From contig WTGQ01000002.1 of NCBI GenBank assembly GCA_011525365.1, positions 3,119,948 through 3,183,947 on the forward strand: a DNA stretch of 64,000 nucleotides. The letters run 5' to 3'. The stretch is from Acidobacteriota bacterium (GTDB lineage Bacteria; Acidobacteriota; Thermoanaerobaculia; Multivoradales; Multivoraceae). Each line of letters begins with the position of its first letter. The stretch's first letter is position 1. Under the pieces are notes generated by a model. It was not told the origin of the DNA. It saw only the letters and a list, made by a program, of their open reading frames with translations, and searched no databases. The position numbers and the translations under genes are program-made. Positions 51,318 through 60,186 of this stretch are shown piece by piece.

Positions 51318-51521
51318 CTACGGAAGCAGCCGGTCCAACACCGTCACGATCGTGGCGAAGCCGCCCATGGCGAGCAGGATGCGCCATGTGAGGGCTTCCC
51401 TCAGATTGGCCAGGTCCTCCTTCGTCGCAACGTGGCGGAGCGTCTCGTCAACGCGAGCCCGCCAGGCAATCCAGTCTTCATTGAGTGCCGGGAAGTCGGC
51501 TTTCGATTCTGTAGCAGGCAT
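51318..51521 (-). CDS. small protein with coiled-coil and C-terminal membrane helix
   Basis: A 67-residue protein: a charged helix (WIAWRARVDETLRHVATKEDL) followed by a C-terminal hydrophobic segment (ILLAMGGFATIVTVLD). The TKEDLANLRE element is common in small Bdr/DUF1640-like proteins of bacteria, whose role is unknown. GGAG lies about 9 bases before ATG 51521, favouring this start over the one 33 bases upstream. It stands between the M14 gene and the symporter gene, reading the same way. Confidence 0.55.
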   Translation of the reverse strand: MPATESKADFPALNEDWIAWRARVDETLRHVATKEDLANLREALTWRILLAMGGFATIVTVLDRLLP

Positions 51522-51595
51522 GAGCCTGTTCTCCAGAGACGGTCGGGGCGGCACGTCGTTGTCAGCGCCTCACCGTACACCAACGCCGGACGCGG

Positions 51596-53074
51596 TCACG
51601 CGCCGCGCACCGTCGCGTGAACGTCCTCGAACTCCGCCGCGGCGCCTTCCGGCGGCCCTGTCCGCAAGCTGACGATCACCGTCGCCGCGGTCCCCGCGAT
51701 GAGCCCCGGAATCAGCTCATACAGGTCGTAGTAGGACGCCTTGAACAGCACCACCCAGGCCACCGTCACCGCGAATCCTGTCGCCATCCCGGCCAACGCG
51801 CCCGGCAACGTCGTCCGCTTCCAGAAGAGGGAGCAGAGGACCACCGGGACGAAGGCGCCGCCCAGCCCCGACCAGGCGAACAGCATGAACCAGAACAGCA
51901 GCGGCGGTTCGAACAGGGCGAAGGGAATGGCCACCAGGCCCACGAGCGCCGTGACGTAGCGCCCGTAACGCGAGAGGCGACCGTCACCGCGCGCCGCGCC
52001 GAGGATCTTCTGCCCGAAGTCCCTGACGACGGCCGACGACGCGAGGATCAACAGGGAATCGACGGTCGACATGATCGCGCCCAGCACGATGACCAGGAAG
52101 ATGCCGGTGAAGAGGGCCGGGAACAGCTCCGCGCTCATCGTCGGCATCACGGTTTCCGGATCGTCCAGCAGCGGGAACAGGGCTCGCCCCGCGATCCCGG
52201 TGAACACCGCGCCGACGTCGAACAGGACCATGCACACGACCGCGACCCGCCCGCCGCGCACCAGTTCGCGGCCCGAAGCCGCGGACATGAACCGGGTCAG
52301 GAGCTGCGGCACGCCCAGGAAGGCGAGCCCGATCCCGGCGAAGCTCGCAGCCGACAGCACGCCCGCCCAGGTCGCGCCGTGGCTGCCCATCGCGCGCAAC
52401 AGGTTGGGATCGGCCGTCTTGAGGGCCCCGATCACTTCGTCCCAGCCGCCCGCGGCCGCGATGCCGACGATCGGTAGCATGACGAGCCCACCCACCATGA
52501 GCAGACCCTGCACCAGGTCCGAGTAGGCCACCGCCTTGAAGCCGCCGACCGCCGTGTAGACGATCGTGACGCCCGCGCCCAGAAACACGCCGGTGACGTA
52601 GCTGAACCCCAGGAAGGACGAGAACGCCTTGCCCGTGGCCACCAGTTGGGCGCAGCAGTAGACCGCGACCATCGACAGGATGATCGCGATGCTCAGCTTG
52701 CGCAGGAGTTGCCGGCGGTCCCGAAACCGTTGCTCCAGGTAGTCGGGAACGGTGATCGCCCGGTACCGGTCGGTGTACTCCTTGAACGGCCGCGAAACGA
52801 GGGTCCAGGCGATCGCGACGCCCATCACTTCGCCGAACACGACCCATAGCGCGTGGAAGCCGACCGCGTAGCCCATCCCGGTCAGGCCGAGCAGCAACCA
52901 GCCGCTCTCGCCGGTGGCGTTCGAACTGAAGGCGATGACCCAGGAGGGCAGTTTCTTGCCGGCGACGTAGTAGCCCTCCAGGCTCCCTCCCTCGCGCCGG
53001 CCCCACAGGCCGAGCCCGATGAGGACCAGCATGTAGAGGCCCAGGGGGACGAGGACCAGGGCGCTCGCCGTCAC
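51596..53074 (-). CDS. sodium:solute symporter family protein (PutP-like)
   Basis: A 492-residue SSS-family transporter with about 13 membrane helices. Family landmarks include the first helix with GLWGRREGG, SNATGESGWLLLGLTGMGYA, the TVPDYLEQRFRD segment, YTAVGGFKAVAYSDLVQG and the sodium-site helix with GAIMSTVDSLLILASSAVVRDF. Substrates of this branch are usually proline, other amino acids or small acids. The GTG at 53074 overlaps the stop of a 43-residue membrane gene as GTGA, so the two are translationally coupled. With peptidases on both sides, amino acid import is the likely role. Confidence 0.92.
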   Translation of the reverse strand: MTASALVLVPLGLYMLVLIGLGLWGRREGGSLEGYYVAGKKLPSWVIAFSSNATGESGWLLLGLTGMGYAVGFHALWVVFGEVMGVAIAWTLVSRPFKEYTDRYRAITVPDYLEQRFRDRRQLLRKLSIAIILSMVAVYCCAQLVATGKAFSSFLGFSYVTGVFLGAGVTIVYTAVGGFKAVAYSDLVQGLLMVGGLVMLPIVGIAAAGGWDEVIGALKTADPNLLRAMGSHGATWAGVLSAASFAGIGLAFLGVPQLLTRFMSAASGRELVRGGRVAVVCMVLFDVGAVFTGIAGRALFPLLDDPETVMPTMSAELFPALFTGIFLVIVLGAIMSTVDSLLILASSAVVRDFGQKILGAARGDGRLSRYGRYVTALVGLVAIPFALFEPPLLFWFMLFAWSGLGGAFVPVVLCSLFWKRTTLPGALAGMATGFAVTVAWVVLFKASYYDLYELIPGLIAGTAATVIVSLRTGPPEGAAAEFEDVHATVRGA

Positions 53075-53202
53075 GCCGCGCCACTCCGCGCGGACCCGCG
53101 ATCCCGTCGATCAAGCCACCACCGCAGCAGGACCAGAGCCGGCCCGGCACCGACCGAGACCGCGAGCAGCACCCAGGTCGAGATCGGCAGGCCGCCCCAC
53201 AT
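53071..53202 (-). CDS. 43-residue single-helix protein coupled to the sodium symporter
   Basis: A very short gene read directly from the reverse strand: MWGGLPISTWVLLAVSVGAG begins the protein, the helix continues into PALVLLRWWLDRR and the tail is basic (DRGSARSGAA). It has one hydrophobic segment and positive residues after it. Its TGA stop overlaps the symporter's GTG by 4 bases (GTGA), strong evidence for co-translation. Small accessory proteins of this size are known upstream of some SSS symporters. No ribosome binding site is present, but an extended -10 TGCTAGCCT ends 8 bases before the ATG, suggesting leaderless expression. Confidence 0.75.
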   Translation of the reverse strand: MWGGLPISTWVLLAVSVGAGPALVLLRWWLDRRDRGSARSGAA

Positions 53203-53210
53203 GGACGGGC

Positions 53211-53240
53211 AGGCTAGCACCGGGCACCCGGTGCTAGCCT
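53211..53240. promoter_or_regulatory. perfect 30-bp palindrome forming a symmetric bidirectional promoter
   Basis: Arms of 14 bases, AGGCTAGCACCGGG (53211-53224) and its exact complement CCCGGTGCTAGCCT (53227-53240), flank a CA centre. Each arm contains TGCTAGCCT, an extended -10, pointing outward: leftward it ends 8 bases before the symporter operon ATG, rightward 12 bases before the M28 ATG. The two -10 hexamers are 18 bases apart, so each would occupy the -35 region of the other. Confidence 0.7.
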
Positions 53241-53252
53241 CGGCAACCGCTC

Positions 53253-56138
53253 ATGCAGACCTCCAGACTCACACATCGGGCTGCCCTCTGGGCGATCGCG
53301 CTCCTGGCGCTCCCCGCTGCACCGGCGACCGTCCGCGCCTCGGACGGCGACCTCGACGAAACCACGTTCCTAGAACGAACCCGGCGCCTGATCTACGAGG
53401 GCAGGCGCTCCGGCGAAGGCTACTTCTCCACCGACGGCGGGCTCCTCGTCTTCCAGAGCGAGCGGCGGCCCGAGAATCCGTTTTACCAGATCTACCTGCT
53501 CGATCTGGCCACCGGCGACACCCGGGAGGTCTCGACCGGCATCGGCAAGACGACCTGCGCCTTCATTCATCCGGACGGCTCGGAGATCCTGTACGGGTCG
53601 ACCCACCACGACCCGCGTTCGGCCGAACTGCAGCAGCAGGAACTCGACTTCCGCGCCTCGGGCCAGGAGCGGCGCTACGCCTGGGACTACGACCCGGAGA
53701 TGGACATCTACGCCGTGGCGATGGCCGGCGGCGAGCCGCGGCGGCTGACGGATGCGCGCGGCTACGACGCCGAGGGCAGCTACTCCCCGGACGGCGAGTG
53801 GATCGTCTTCGCCTCCACCCGCGACGCCTACAACCGCGAACTCGACGAACGCGAATCGAACCTGCTCGAGGTCGACCCCGCCTACTTCGGCGAGATCTAC
53901 GTCATGCGCGCCGACGGCAGTGAACAGACCCGGCTCACGAACGTGCCCGGGTACGACGGCGGCCCCTTCTTCTTCGCCGACGGTTCCCGCATCGTCTGGC
54001 GACGCTTCAGTGAGGATGGCTTGATCGCCGATGTCTGGTCGATGAATCCGGACGGCTCGGACCAGCGGCAGTTGACGGACTTCGGAGCGATGAGCTGGGC
54101 CCCGTACCAGCACCCCTCCGGCGAGTACATCTTCTTCGCCTCGAACAAGCTCGGTTTCGAGAACTTCGAGGTCTTCATCGTCGACACGGGGGGGACAAAG
54201 GAACCGGTCCGCGTCACCTACACCGACCGCTTCGACGGCCTTCCCGTTCCGTCGCCGGACGGCCGCCAGCTCGTCTGGACCTCCAGCCGTCACGGAGGCG
54301 ACGGCGGCCAGCTCTACATCGCCGACTGGAACCACGAGGCCGCGCTCGCGGCCCTCGCGGCTTCGCCGGACCGCGACGCCTCTGGTCCGCCGGCCGATCC
54401 GCGATCCGCGCTCGAGAGCCATGTCACGACCCTCGCCTCTCCCGAGTTCGGCGGCCGCCTCACGGGCACGGAAGGCGAGCAGCGAGCCGCCGCCTACCTG
54501 GCCGAACAGCTCGCGGCGCTCGGCGCCGAGCCGCTGCCCGGTGAAAACGACCTGTTGCTCGACTTCGAGTTCACCTCGGGCGCCCGCGACACGGGCTCGA
54601 CGATCCAGATCGAGACCGAGGCCGGCGCCGATTCGTTCAGCGACCACACCCAGATCCAGGCGCTCGGCTTCTCCGACTCGACGGAGGTCGAGGGCGAGGC
54701 GGTGTTCGCCGGCTACGGCATCCGGGTGCCGGACTCCCAGGACTTCGGCTACGACAGCTACGCCACGCTCGATGTGACCGGCAAGATCGCCGTCGTCCTG
54801 CGCTACGTCCCCGAGGACCTCGAGGGCGAGCCGCGGGCGATCCTCAACCGCTACTCGGGCCTCCGCTACAAGGCCCTGACCGCGCGGGAGGCAGGCGCCG
54901 TGGGGCTCCTCGTCCTGACCGGGCCGCGCTCGCCGAACGCCGGCGAGACGATCCCCATGGCATTCGACACCGCGGCGGCCGGCTCCGGCGTTGCCGCCGC
55001 CAGCATCGGCGGAGATGCCGCGAAGTGGCTGTTCGCCGGCACCGGCCGCGAACTCGACGAGATCCAGAAGAGCTTCGACGACGGCAATCCGCACAACGCA
55101 GGCTTCCTTCTTCCGGGCGTCCGCGTCACCCTGAAGACGGCGATCGAGCGGGAGCGGAGCACGGCGCGGAACGTGGTCGCCGTCCTGCCTGGCGGCAAGG
55201 CCGAGAGCCTCGCCAAGCCGTGGGTCGTCGTGGGCGCCCACTACGACCACCTCGGCCGCGGCCGCGGCGGCAACTCGCTGGCGCGGCCGGAAGAGAAGGA
55301 CGCCATTCACCTCGGCGCCGACGACAACGCCTCGGGCACGGCGGCGGTGCTCGAAGCCGCACGCCAGGTGCACGAACTGGGCCATGACCGGAACGTCGCG
55401 CTCGCCTTCTGGTCGGGCGAGGAGCTGGGGCTGCTGGGCTCGGCGGACTTCGTCGACGAGGCCGTCATAGCGAGCGATCAGATCGCGGCCTACGTGAACC
55501 TGGACATGGTCGGTCGCGTCCGCGACAACCGCCTGACCGTCCAGGCGGTCGGCTCGAGTCCCGACTGGACGGGGCTGGTCGAAGCCGCCAACGTCCCGGT
55601 GGGCTTTGACCTCGCCATGCAGACCGATCCGTACCTGCCGACCGACACCTCGAGCTTCAACAGCGCCGGCGTTCCGACCGTCAACCTGTTCAGCGGCTCC
55701 CACGAGGACTACCACCGGCCGACCGACACGGCCGATCGCATCAACTACGACGACCTGGAGCGGGTGGCCCGCTTCGCCGCCCTGCTCACGCGCCGCGCTG
55801 CCAACCAGGCCGAGCCGCTCGAGTTCGCGAAGGTCGAGCGGACCCTCCAGCAGGGCGGCAGCCGCGACACCGTGCGCGCCTACACCGGCACCATCCCGGA
55901 CTACGCCAGCGAAGTGGAAGGCCTGCTGCTGGGCGGCGTGATGGAGGGCGGGCCGGCCGCCGAGGCCGGCCTTGAGGCCGGCGACGTGATCGTCCAGTTC
56001 GCGGGGCAGGAGATCGCCAACATCTACGACTACACGTACGCCCTCGACGCCGTGAAGATCGACGAACCGATCGAGGTCGTCTACGTGCGCGACGGCGAAC
56101 GCCACACGACGACGCTGACGCCGCGGGCGAGAAGATGA
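53253..56138 (+). CDS. M28 zinc peptidase with N-terminal TolB-like propeller and C-terminal PDZ
   Basis: A 961-residue exported peptidase. Signal peptide about residues 1-29. Residues about 40-370 are TolB-like WD40/PD40 propeller repeats (SPDGEWIVFAST, MNPDGSDQRQLT, PSPDGRQLVWTSS). A PA-type insert lies around 480-600. The M28 domain has its full metal set: H663 (GAHYDHLG), D690 (LGADDNASG), E723/E724 (SGEELGLLGS), D751 (NLDMVGR) and H817 (SGSHEDYHRPTD). A PDZ domain occupies about 870-961 (GGVMEGGPAAEAGLEAGDVI). It probably acts on peptides outside the cytoplasm. The promoter is shared back to back with the symporter operon. Confidence 0.93.
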   Translation: MQTSRLTHRAALWAIALLALPAAPATVRASDGDLDETTFLERTRRLIYEGRRSGEGYFSTDGGLLVFQSERRPENPFYQIYLLDLATGDTREVSTGIGKTTCAFIHPDGSEILYGSTHHDPRSAELQQQELDFRASGQERRYAWDYDPEMDIYAVAMAGGEPRRLTDARGYDAEGSYSPDGEWIVFASTRDAYNRELDERESNLLEVDPAYFGEIYVMRADGSEQTRLTNVPGYDGGPFFFADGSRIVWRRFSEDGLIADVWSMNPDGSDQRQLTDFGAMSWAPYQHPSGEYIFFASNKLGFENFEVFIVDTGGTKEPVRVTYTDRFDGLPVPSPDGRQLVWTSSRHGGDGGQLYIADWNHEAALAALAASPDRDASGPPADPRSALESHVTTLASPEFGGRLTGTEGEQRAAAYLAEQLAALGAEPLPGENDLLLDFEFTSGARDTGSTIQIETEAGADSFSDHTQIQALGFSDSTEVEGEAVFAGYGIRVPDSQDFGYDSYATLDVTGKIAVVLRYVPEDLEGEPRAILNRYSGLRYKALTAREAGAVGLLVLTGPRSPNAGETIPMAFDTAAAGSGVAAASIGGDAAKWLFAGTGRELDEIQKSFDDGNPHNAGFLLPGVRVTLKTAIERERSTARNVVAVLPGGKAESLAKPWVVVGAHYDHLGRGRGGNSLARPEEKDAIHLGADDNASGTAAVLEAARQVHELGHDRNVALAFWSGEELGLLGSADFVDEAVIASDQIAAYVNLDMVGRVRDNRLTVQAVGSSPDWTGLVEAANVPVGFDLAMQTDPYLPTDTSSFNSAGVPTVNLFSGSHEDYHRPTDTADRINYDDLERVARFAALLTRRAANQAEPLEFAKVERTLQQGGSRDTVRAYTGTIPDYASEVEGLLLGGVMEGGPAAEAGLEAGDVIVQFAGQEIANIYDYTYALDAVKIDEPIEVVYVRDGERHTTTLTPRARR

Positions 56139-56200
56139 CCAGCGCGGGACGCGGAACCGCCGGACCCCACAACCACCGCCACTTTCAGGGAGGCGCCCTC

Positions 56201-57538
56201 ATGAACCTCGACCAACGTGACCGTGACCGTGTCCTGATGCTCTCCGCCGCCGCGCTTCTCCTCGGCGGCCTTCTCGCCGGTACCGCGCTGGCCGCTCCGC
56301 CGACCGCCGCTGCCGACCAGCCGGCGGCGGCTCCGCTACCGGTCGCCGAACCGGAGAGCGCCGGCATGTCGAGCGAGCGGCTCGAGCGACTCTCCGAAGC
56401 GGTCGGCGCCTACATCGACCGCGGGCAGGTCGCCGGCACGGTGACCCTCGTCGCGCGCCGCGGCAAGGTCGTCCACTTCGAGGCCCAGGGCGAACGCTGG
56501 CCCGAGGAAGGCGCCCCGATGACCCGGGACACGATCTTCCGGATTGCCTCGATGACCAAGCCGATCGCTTCCGTCGCGCTGATGACCCTGTACGAGGAGG
56601 GCCGGTTCCAGCTTCGCGATCCGATCGCGAAGTACCTGCCCGAGTTCGCCGAGATGCAGGTCGCGACGGTGCCCGACGCCGACGAGTACCTGGGCGCCCC
56701 CTACAAGCTCGTCGAGACCGCGCGGCCCATCACGGTTCAGCACATCCTGACCCACACGGCCGGCTTCGCGAACAGCTACCGCGGGCTCCTGACCGCCGAG
56801 TACGCCAAGCTCCGCAACAACCGGGACCCCGAGTGGACAGTCGGCGACTTCGTCACCGCCCTCGCCGAGCTGCCGCTCGAGTTCCATCCCGGCGACGCCT
56901 GGCAGTACGGCCCGTCCGTCGATGTCGTCGGGCGGATGGTCGAGGTGCTGTCGGGCCAGACCCTGGACGAGTACCTGAAGGAGCGCATCTTCGAGCCGCT
57001 GGGCATGGTCGACACGTACTTCTACCTGCCCGAGTCGAAGGTCGGCCGCTTCGCCGCGCTCTACCGGCCAGGCGAGGACGGCAGGATCGTCCTCACCGAG
57101 ACACCGGACGTGAACGCCCGGCACGTGCGGGAGCCGCACAAGTACTTCAGCGGCTCCGGCGGCCTCGTCTCCACCGCGGCCGACTACTACCGCTTCCACC
57201 AGATGATGCTGAACGGCGGCGAGCTTGGCGGCGAGCGGATCCTCGGCCGCAAGACGGTCGAACTGATGACGTCGAACCACACCGGCAACCACGGCCTCTG
57301 GCTGCGCGGTCCCGGCTACGGCTTCGGCCTCGGCTACAGCGTCGTGACCGACAAGGGCGCCTCGGCGATGCCGGCCTCGGTGGGGTCCTACTCCTGGGGC
57401 GGCGCGTTCTGCACGGTGTTCTGGGTCGATCCCGAAGAGGAACTGATCGGCATCCTGATGACGCAGGTGCGGCCCTACACCCACCTGAACATCCGCCAGG
57501 ATCTGCAGAGCCTGACCTACCAGGCCATCGTCGACTAG
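56201..57538 (+). CDS. serine hydrolase of the class C beta-lactamase / esterase family
   Basis: A 445-residue exported protein. A signal peptide (about residues 1-32) precedes a beta-lactamase-type domain. The SxxK motif is S117-M-T-K120 (IASMTKPI), the tyrosine motif is probably in the YGPSVDVVG segment and a GG motif occurs in SYSWGGAF. Family members are beta-lactamases, D-aminopeptidases or carboxylesterases; the missing canonical YxN makes an esterase more likely than a resistance enzyme. ATG 56201 has AGGGAGG 7 bases before it. An ATG at 56135 overlapping the M28 stop is in frame but adds an unlikely leader. Confidence 0.87.
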   Translation: MNLDQRDRDRVLMLSAAALLLGGLLAGTALAAPPTAAADQPAAAPLPVAEPESAGMSSERLERLSEAVGAYIDRGQVAGTVTLVARRGKVVHFEAQGERWPEEGAPMTRDTIFRIASMTKPIASVALMTLYEEGRFQLRDPIAKYLPEFAEMQVATVPDADEYLGAPYKLVETARPITVQHILTHTAGFANSYRGLLTAEYAKLRNNRDPEWTVGDFVTALAELPLEFHPGDAWQYGPSVDVVGRMVEVLSGQTLDEYLKERIFEPLGMVDTYFYLPESKVGRFAALYRPGEDGRIVLTETPDVNARHVREPHKYFSGSGGLVSTAADYYRFHQMMLNGGELGGERILGRKTVELMTSNHTGNHGLWLRGPGYGFGLGYSVVTDKGASAMPASVGSYSWGGAFCTVFWVDPEEELIGILMTQVRPYTHLNIRQDLQSLTYQAIVD

Positions 57539-57546
57539 CGCCGGCG

Positions 57547-58338
57547 GTGGCGACCTGGGCGATCGGCGACGTCCACGGCTGCTTCCGGACTCTGGAGTCG
57601 CTGCTCGGCCGGGTGGACCTCGATGTCCGGAGGGACCGCCTCTGGATGGTGGGCGACCTCGTCAACCGGGGCCCGAGTTCCCTGCAAACGCTGCGCTGGG
57701 CGCGAGCGCTGGAAGGAGAGATGGGCGATCGGTTCCAGGTCGTGCTCGGAAACCACGACCTGCACCTGATCGCCCGCCACCTTGGGGTAGCCGGCGAAAG
57801 ACCCCGAGACACGCTGACGGAGGTCCTCGAAGCGGCGGACGCTCCCGAGTTGGTCGACTGGCTGCGTAGACGGCCCTTCGTCCACTTCGAACGGTTAGCC
57901 GGCTGCGACTACGTGCTGGTCCACGCGGGCCTGCGGTCCGGGTGGGCGCCGGAGGCCGCCATCAAGGCGGCCAGGCGGCTCGAACGAAAGCTCCGGGGTC
58001 CGAAGGCGACGCGCCTGCTGCAACGACGGAACAAGAAGTCGCTCGTGGCGTTCACCCGCATGCGGATGCTCGACCGCAAGGGCCGGACCCACGACTACAG
58101 TGGCGCGCCGAAAAGCGCACCCTCGGGGCTCAAACCGTGGTTCCGCGTTGTCCCCCGCAGTTGTCCGGAACGCACGATCGTCTGCGGTCACTGGGCCGCC
58201 CTCGGACTGCGACTCGAGTCCGACTTCATTGCCCTTGACACCGGCTGCGTCTGGGGCGGTCCGCTGACGGCAGTGCGCCTCGATGACCGCCGGGTCGTAC
58301 AGGAAGTTCAGTCCGACAGCCAGCAAGTCCACTGGTAG
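57547..58338 (+). CDS. apaH: symmetrical bis(5'-nucleosyl)-tetraphosphatase
   Basis: A 263-residue metallophosphoesterase that splits diadenosine tetraphosphate into ADP. Motifs in order: GDVHGCF at about 7-13, GDLVNRGP at about 36-43, GNHD at about 68-71, VHAG and the final CGHW. Length and motif spacing match ApaH. It may also remove Np4A caps from RNA. The GTG at 57547 is 8 bases after the hydrolase stop and begins the protein just before the first motif. Its relation to the peptidase genes upstream is not obvious. Confidence 0.93.
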   Translation: MATWAIGDVHGCFRTLESLLGRVDLDVRRDRLWMVGDLVNRGPSSLQTLRWARALEGEMGDRFQVVLGNHDLHLIARHLGVAGERPRDTLTEVLEAADAPELVDWLRRRPFVHFERLAGCDYVLVHAGLRSGWAPEAAIKAARRLERKLRGPKATRLLQRRNKKSLVAFTRMRMLDRKGRTHDYSGAPKSAPSGLKPWFRVVPRSCPERTIVCGHWAALGLRLESDFIALDTGCVWGGPLTAVRLDDRRVVQEVQSDSQQVHW

Positions 58339-58403
58339 CGGCCTGCCGCTAGAGTCGGACTCGAAACCCGGAAACCAACCGGGCTTCCCGTTCGTTGTAA
58401 CCA

Positions 58404-58781
58404 ATGAAGACTCCCGAACCGGATGGGGCGCCGGACCGGGAAGAGGCAACCAGGAAGATGAAGGACGCATACGCGATCTCCCGCATCCTGCTGGCGGATG
58501 TCTACGACGCGACCGCCGAGCCGGAGTCCGCCCCGGCGCCGCCGCGGCAGCGTCTGCGCCGGCTTGCCCTGACGCTGTCGACACTGCTGTTCGCGGCGGC
58601 TCACGCGTCGCCGGAGCGGCGCGGTGCGTCCGACGAGGCGCTCGACCGGTTGAACGAGATGACCTCGACGATCGAGGCCTGCCAGGACGGCGGCGTGCTG
58701 TCGCCCGCCGAAGCGGAGCGCCTGCGCCAGATGAGCGAGGCGCTCGACCGCAGCCTCCGCGACGACGGCGCCCCGGTCTGA
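58404..58781 (+). CDS. small hypothetical protein with central helix
   Basis: A 125-residue protein that I do not recognise. It has a charged N-terminus, a hydrophobic stretch at about residues 54-67 (LALTLSTLLFAAAHA) and an amphipathic C-terminal helix (ALDRLNEMTSTIEAC and AEAERLRQMSEALDRSL). In its leader, CCCGG/CCGGG (58367-58371, 58379-58383) can form a small hairpin, and a TAGAGT lies at 58350-58355. Overlapping the apaH stop is a short stem AGCGGC/GCCGCT (58337-58350). It converges with the ATP-grasp gene, 16 bases apart. Codon bias is like its neighbours, so a real gene is likely. Confidence 0.5.
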   Translation: MKTPEPDGAPDREEATRKMKDAYAISRILLADVYDATAEPESAPAPPRQRLRRLALTLSTLLFAAAHASPERRGASDEALDRLNEMTSTIEACQDGGVLSPAEAERLRQMSEALDRSLRDDGAPV

Positions 58782-58797
58782 CGCCGCCTGGTTGCGG

Positions 58798-60186
58798 TCA
58801 GGACAGGGCGAGGCGACGCGGCAGCTCCCGAGTCATCAGCTCCTCGACGTGCGAACGGCTCGAACCCAACGCCACGACGTCGAACTTGCCGAATTCCTCC
58901 AGTGGCCCGACGTTGTAGAGCAGGAACCGGCCTGCCTCTGAGCCCCGGTCAAGCACGGTGTCGCCGAACCGCGCCAGGAGCTGCCGGAACGTGGTTCCCA
59001 CAAGTTCCGGATGAACGAAGGCCTGCGCCTGGTACGGGGGACGGCCGCCCGGGTAGAGCCGGTCGACGAGGTTCATCGGGGTGCTTGTGCCGCCCCAGCG
59101 TCCGTTGCACTCCGTGAACACGACCCGCCCATCCGGCAGCACCAGGTGGTCGAACGAACAGCGGCCGACGTAACCCAGCCGTTGCAGCGCGGCCGCTACC
59201 TGGCCTGACTGGGACACGATCCGCTCCTCCACCTCCGCCGCCAGGCCGCTCGGCCGGCTGCCGACGAAGACGCCCTCCTCGCCGGCCAGGATCTGCTCGT
59301 AGACGCCGCCGAGCGTCGGCTCGCCGCCACCCGGCGGCGGCAGCCACCACTGGGTCGAAGGCGACGACGTCGCCGGTTCCCAGCACACCGCGAGCACGTC
59401 CTCGTCGCCCTCCCAGCCGGTCCTCTCGAGGAAACCGCGGACGATGTTCAGCACGCCCGGGAATCCGTGGCGACGGATCGCCGGGGACTCGAACACCTCG
59501 TTGCCCATCGCCGAAGCGCAGCGCAGCCGCTTGAGCGCCACGGAAGGGCCCGCTTCCGAGAGTTCGAGCAGCGCCCCGGCCAGCGCTTCCGCCGAAGCCG
59601 ACCGGCGGCTCTCGGGCAGAAAGCCGGGACCGAGGACCGCGGTGACGAGGTCCTCGAAGTTCGCCTTGTCGTTGGCGATCCAGGTCACCGGCGGCGGCGG
59701 CGCCAGCACTCGCACCCCGGCGCCGGTTTCGGCGGCAACGGCCGCCGCGAGGTCCCAGATCGCCTCGGTACCGAGGAAGGGTTCGACGACGAGGCCGCCA
59801 CGGCCGGCTAGCGCTCCCAGCCGGTCCAGGAGCGCGCGGTTCTCCGTGCAGGCCCGAGCGATCGCGAGCCGGTCGCCGGCGGGGTCGACGGGCAGGAGTT
59901 CCACCGCGCCGAGGCCCAGGACTTCCCGGCAGTAGCGCTCGTAGCCGGCCGACGCGGGCGTCGAGGCGACATAGACGTCGCCTCCCCGCGCTCGCAGCCG
60001 GGCCCTATGCTGGTAGTGCTCTACGCCGCTCACGCCGTCCAGGAACGGAATCGCCGCGAAGTCGTCCAGGTGAACGGCTCTGGTCCCCGCGTCGCTCGCC
60101 CGATAGCGAAGCGGCCCGAAGGGCCGAAGCCGCCGCTCGAGATCGAGCCGGTCCCGGAACTCCGCCACCGCGGCGTCGACGGTCAC
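58798..60186 (-). CDS. ATP-grasp family ligase-like protein at the end of the menaquinone operon
   Basis: A 462-residue protein with a pre-ATP-grasp region (about residues 1-200) and an ATP-grasp domain (about 200-430). Visible elements are the ANDKANFEDLV lysine region, PSVALKRLRCASAMGNEVF and the C-terminal FTECNGRWGGTSTPMN, whose E and N resemble magnesium-ATP ligands. ATP-grasp enzymes join a carboxylate to an amine or thiol through an acyl-phosphate. Which substrate is unknown. GTG 60186 overlaps the menE stop as GTGA, so it is translated with the menaquinone genes; it may modify a quinone precursor or be a passenger. Confidence 0.75.
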   Translation of the reverse strand: MTVDAAVAEFRDRLDLERRLRPFGPLRYRASDAGTRAVHLDDFAAIPFLDGVSGVEHYQHRARLRARGGDVYVASTPASAGYERYCREVLGLGAVELLPVDPAGDRLAIARACTENRALLDRLGALAGRGGLVVEPFLGTEAIWDLAAAVAAETGAGVRVLAPPPPVTWIANDKANFEDLVTAVLGPGFLPESRRSASAEALAGALLELSEAGPSVALKRLRCASAMGNEVFESPAIRRHGFPGVLNIVRGFLERTGWEGDEDVLAVCWEPATSSPSTQWWLPPPGGGEPTLGGVYEQILAGEEGVFVGSRPSGLAAEVEERIVSQSGQVAAALQRLGYVGRCSFDHLVLPDGRVVFTECNGRWGGTSTPMNLVDRLYPGGRPPYQAQAFVHPELVGTTFRQLLARFGDTVLDRGSEAGRFLLYNVGPLEEFGKFDVVALGSSRSHVEELMTRELPRRLALS

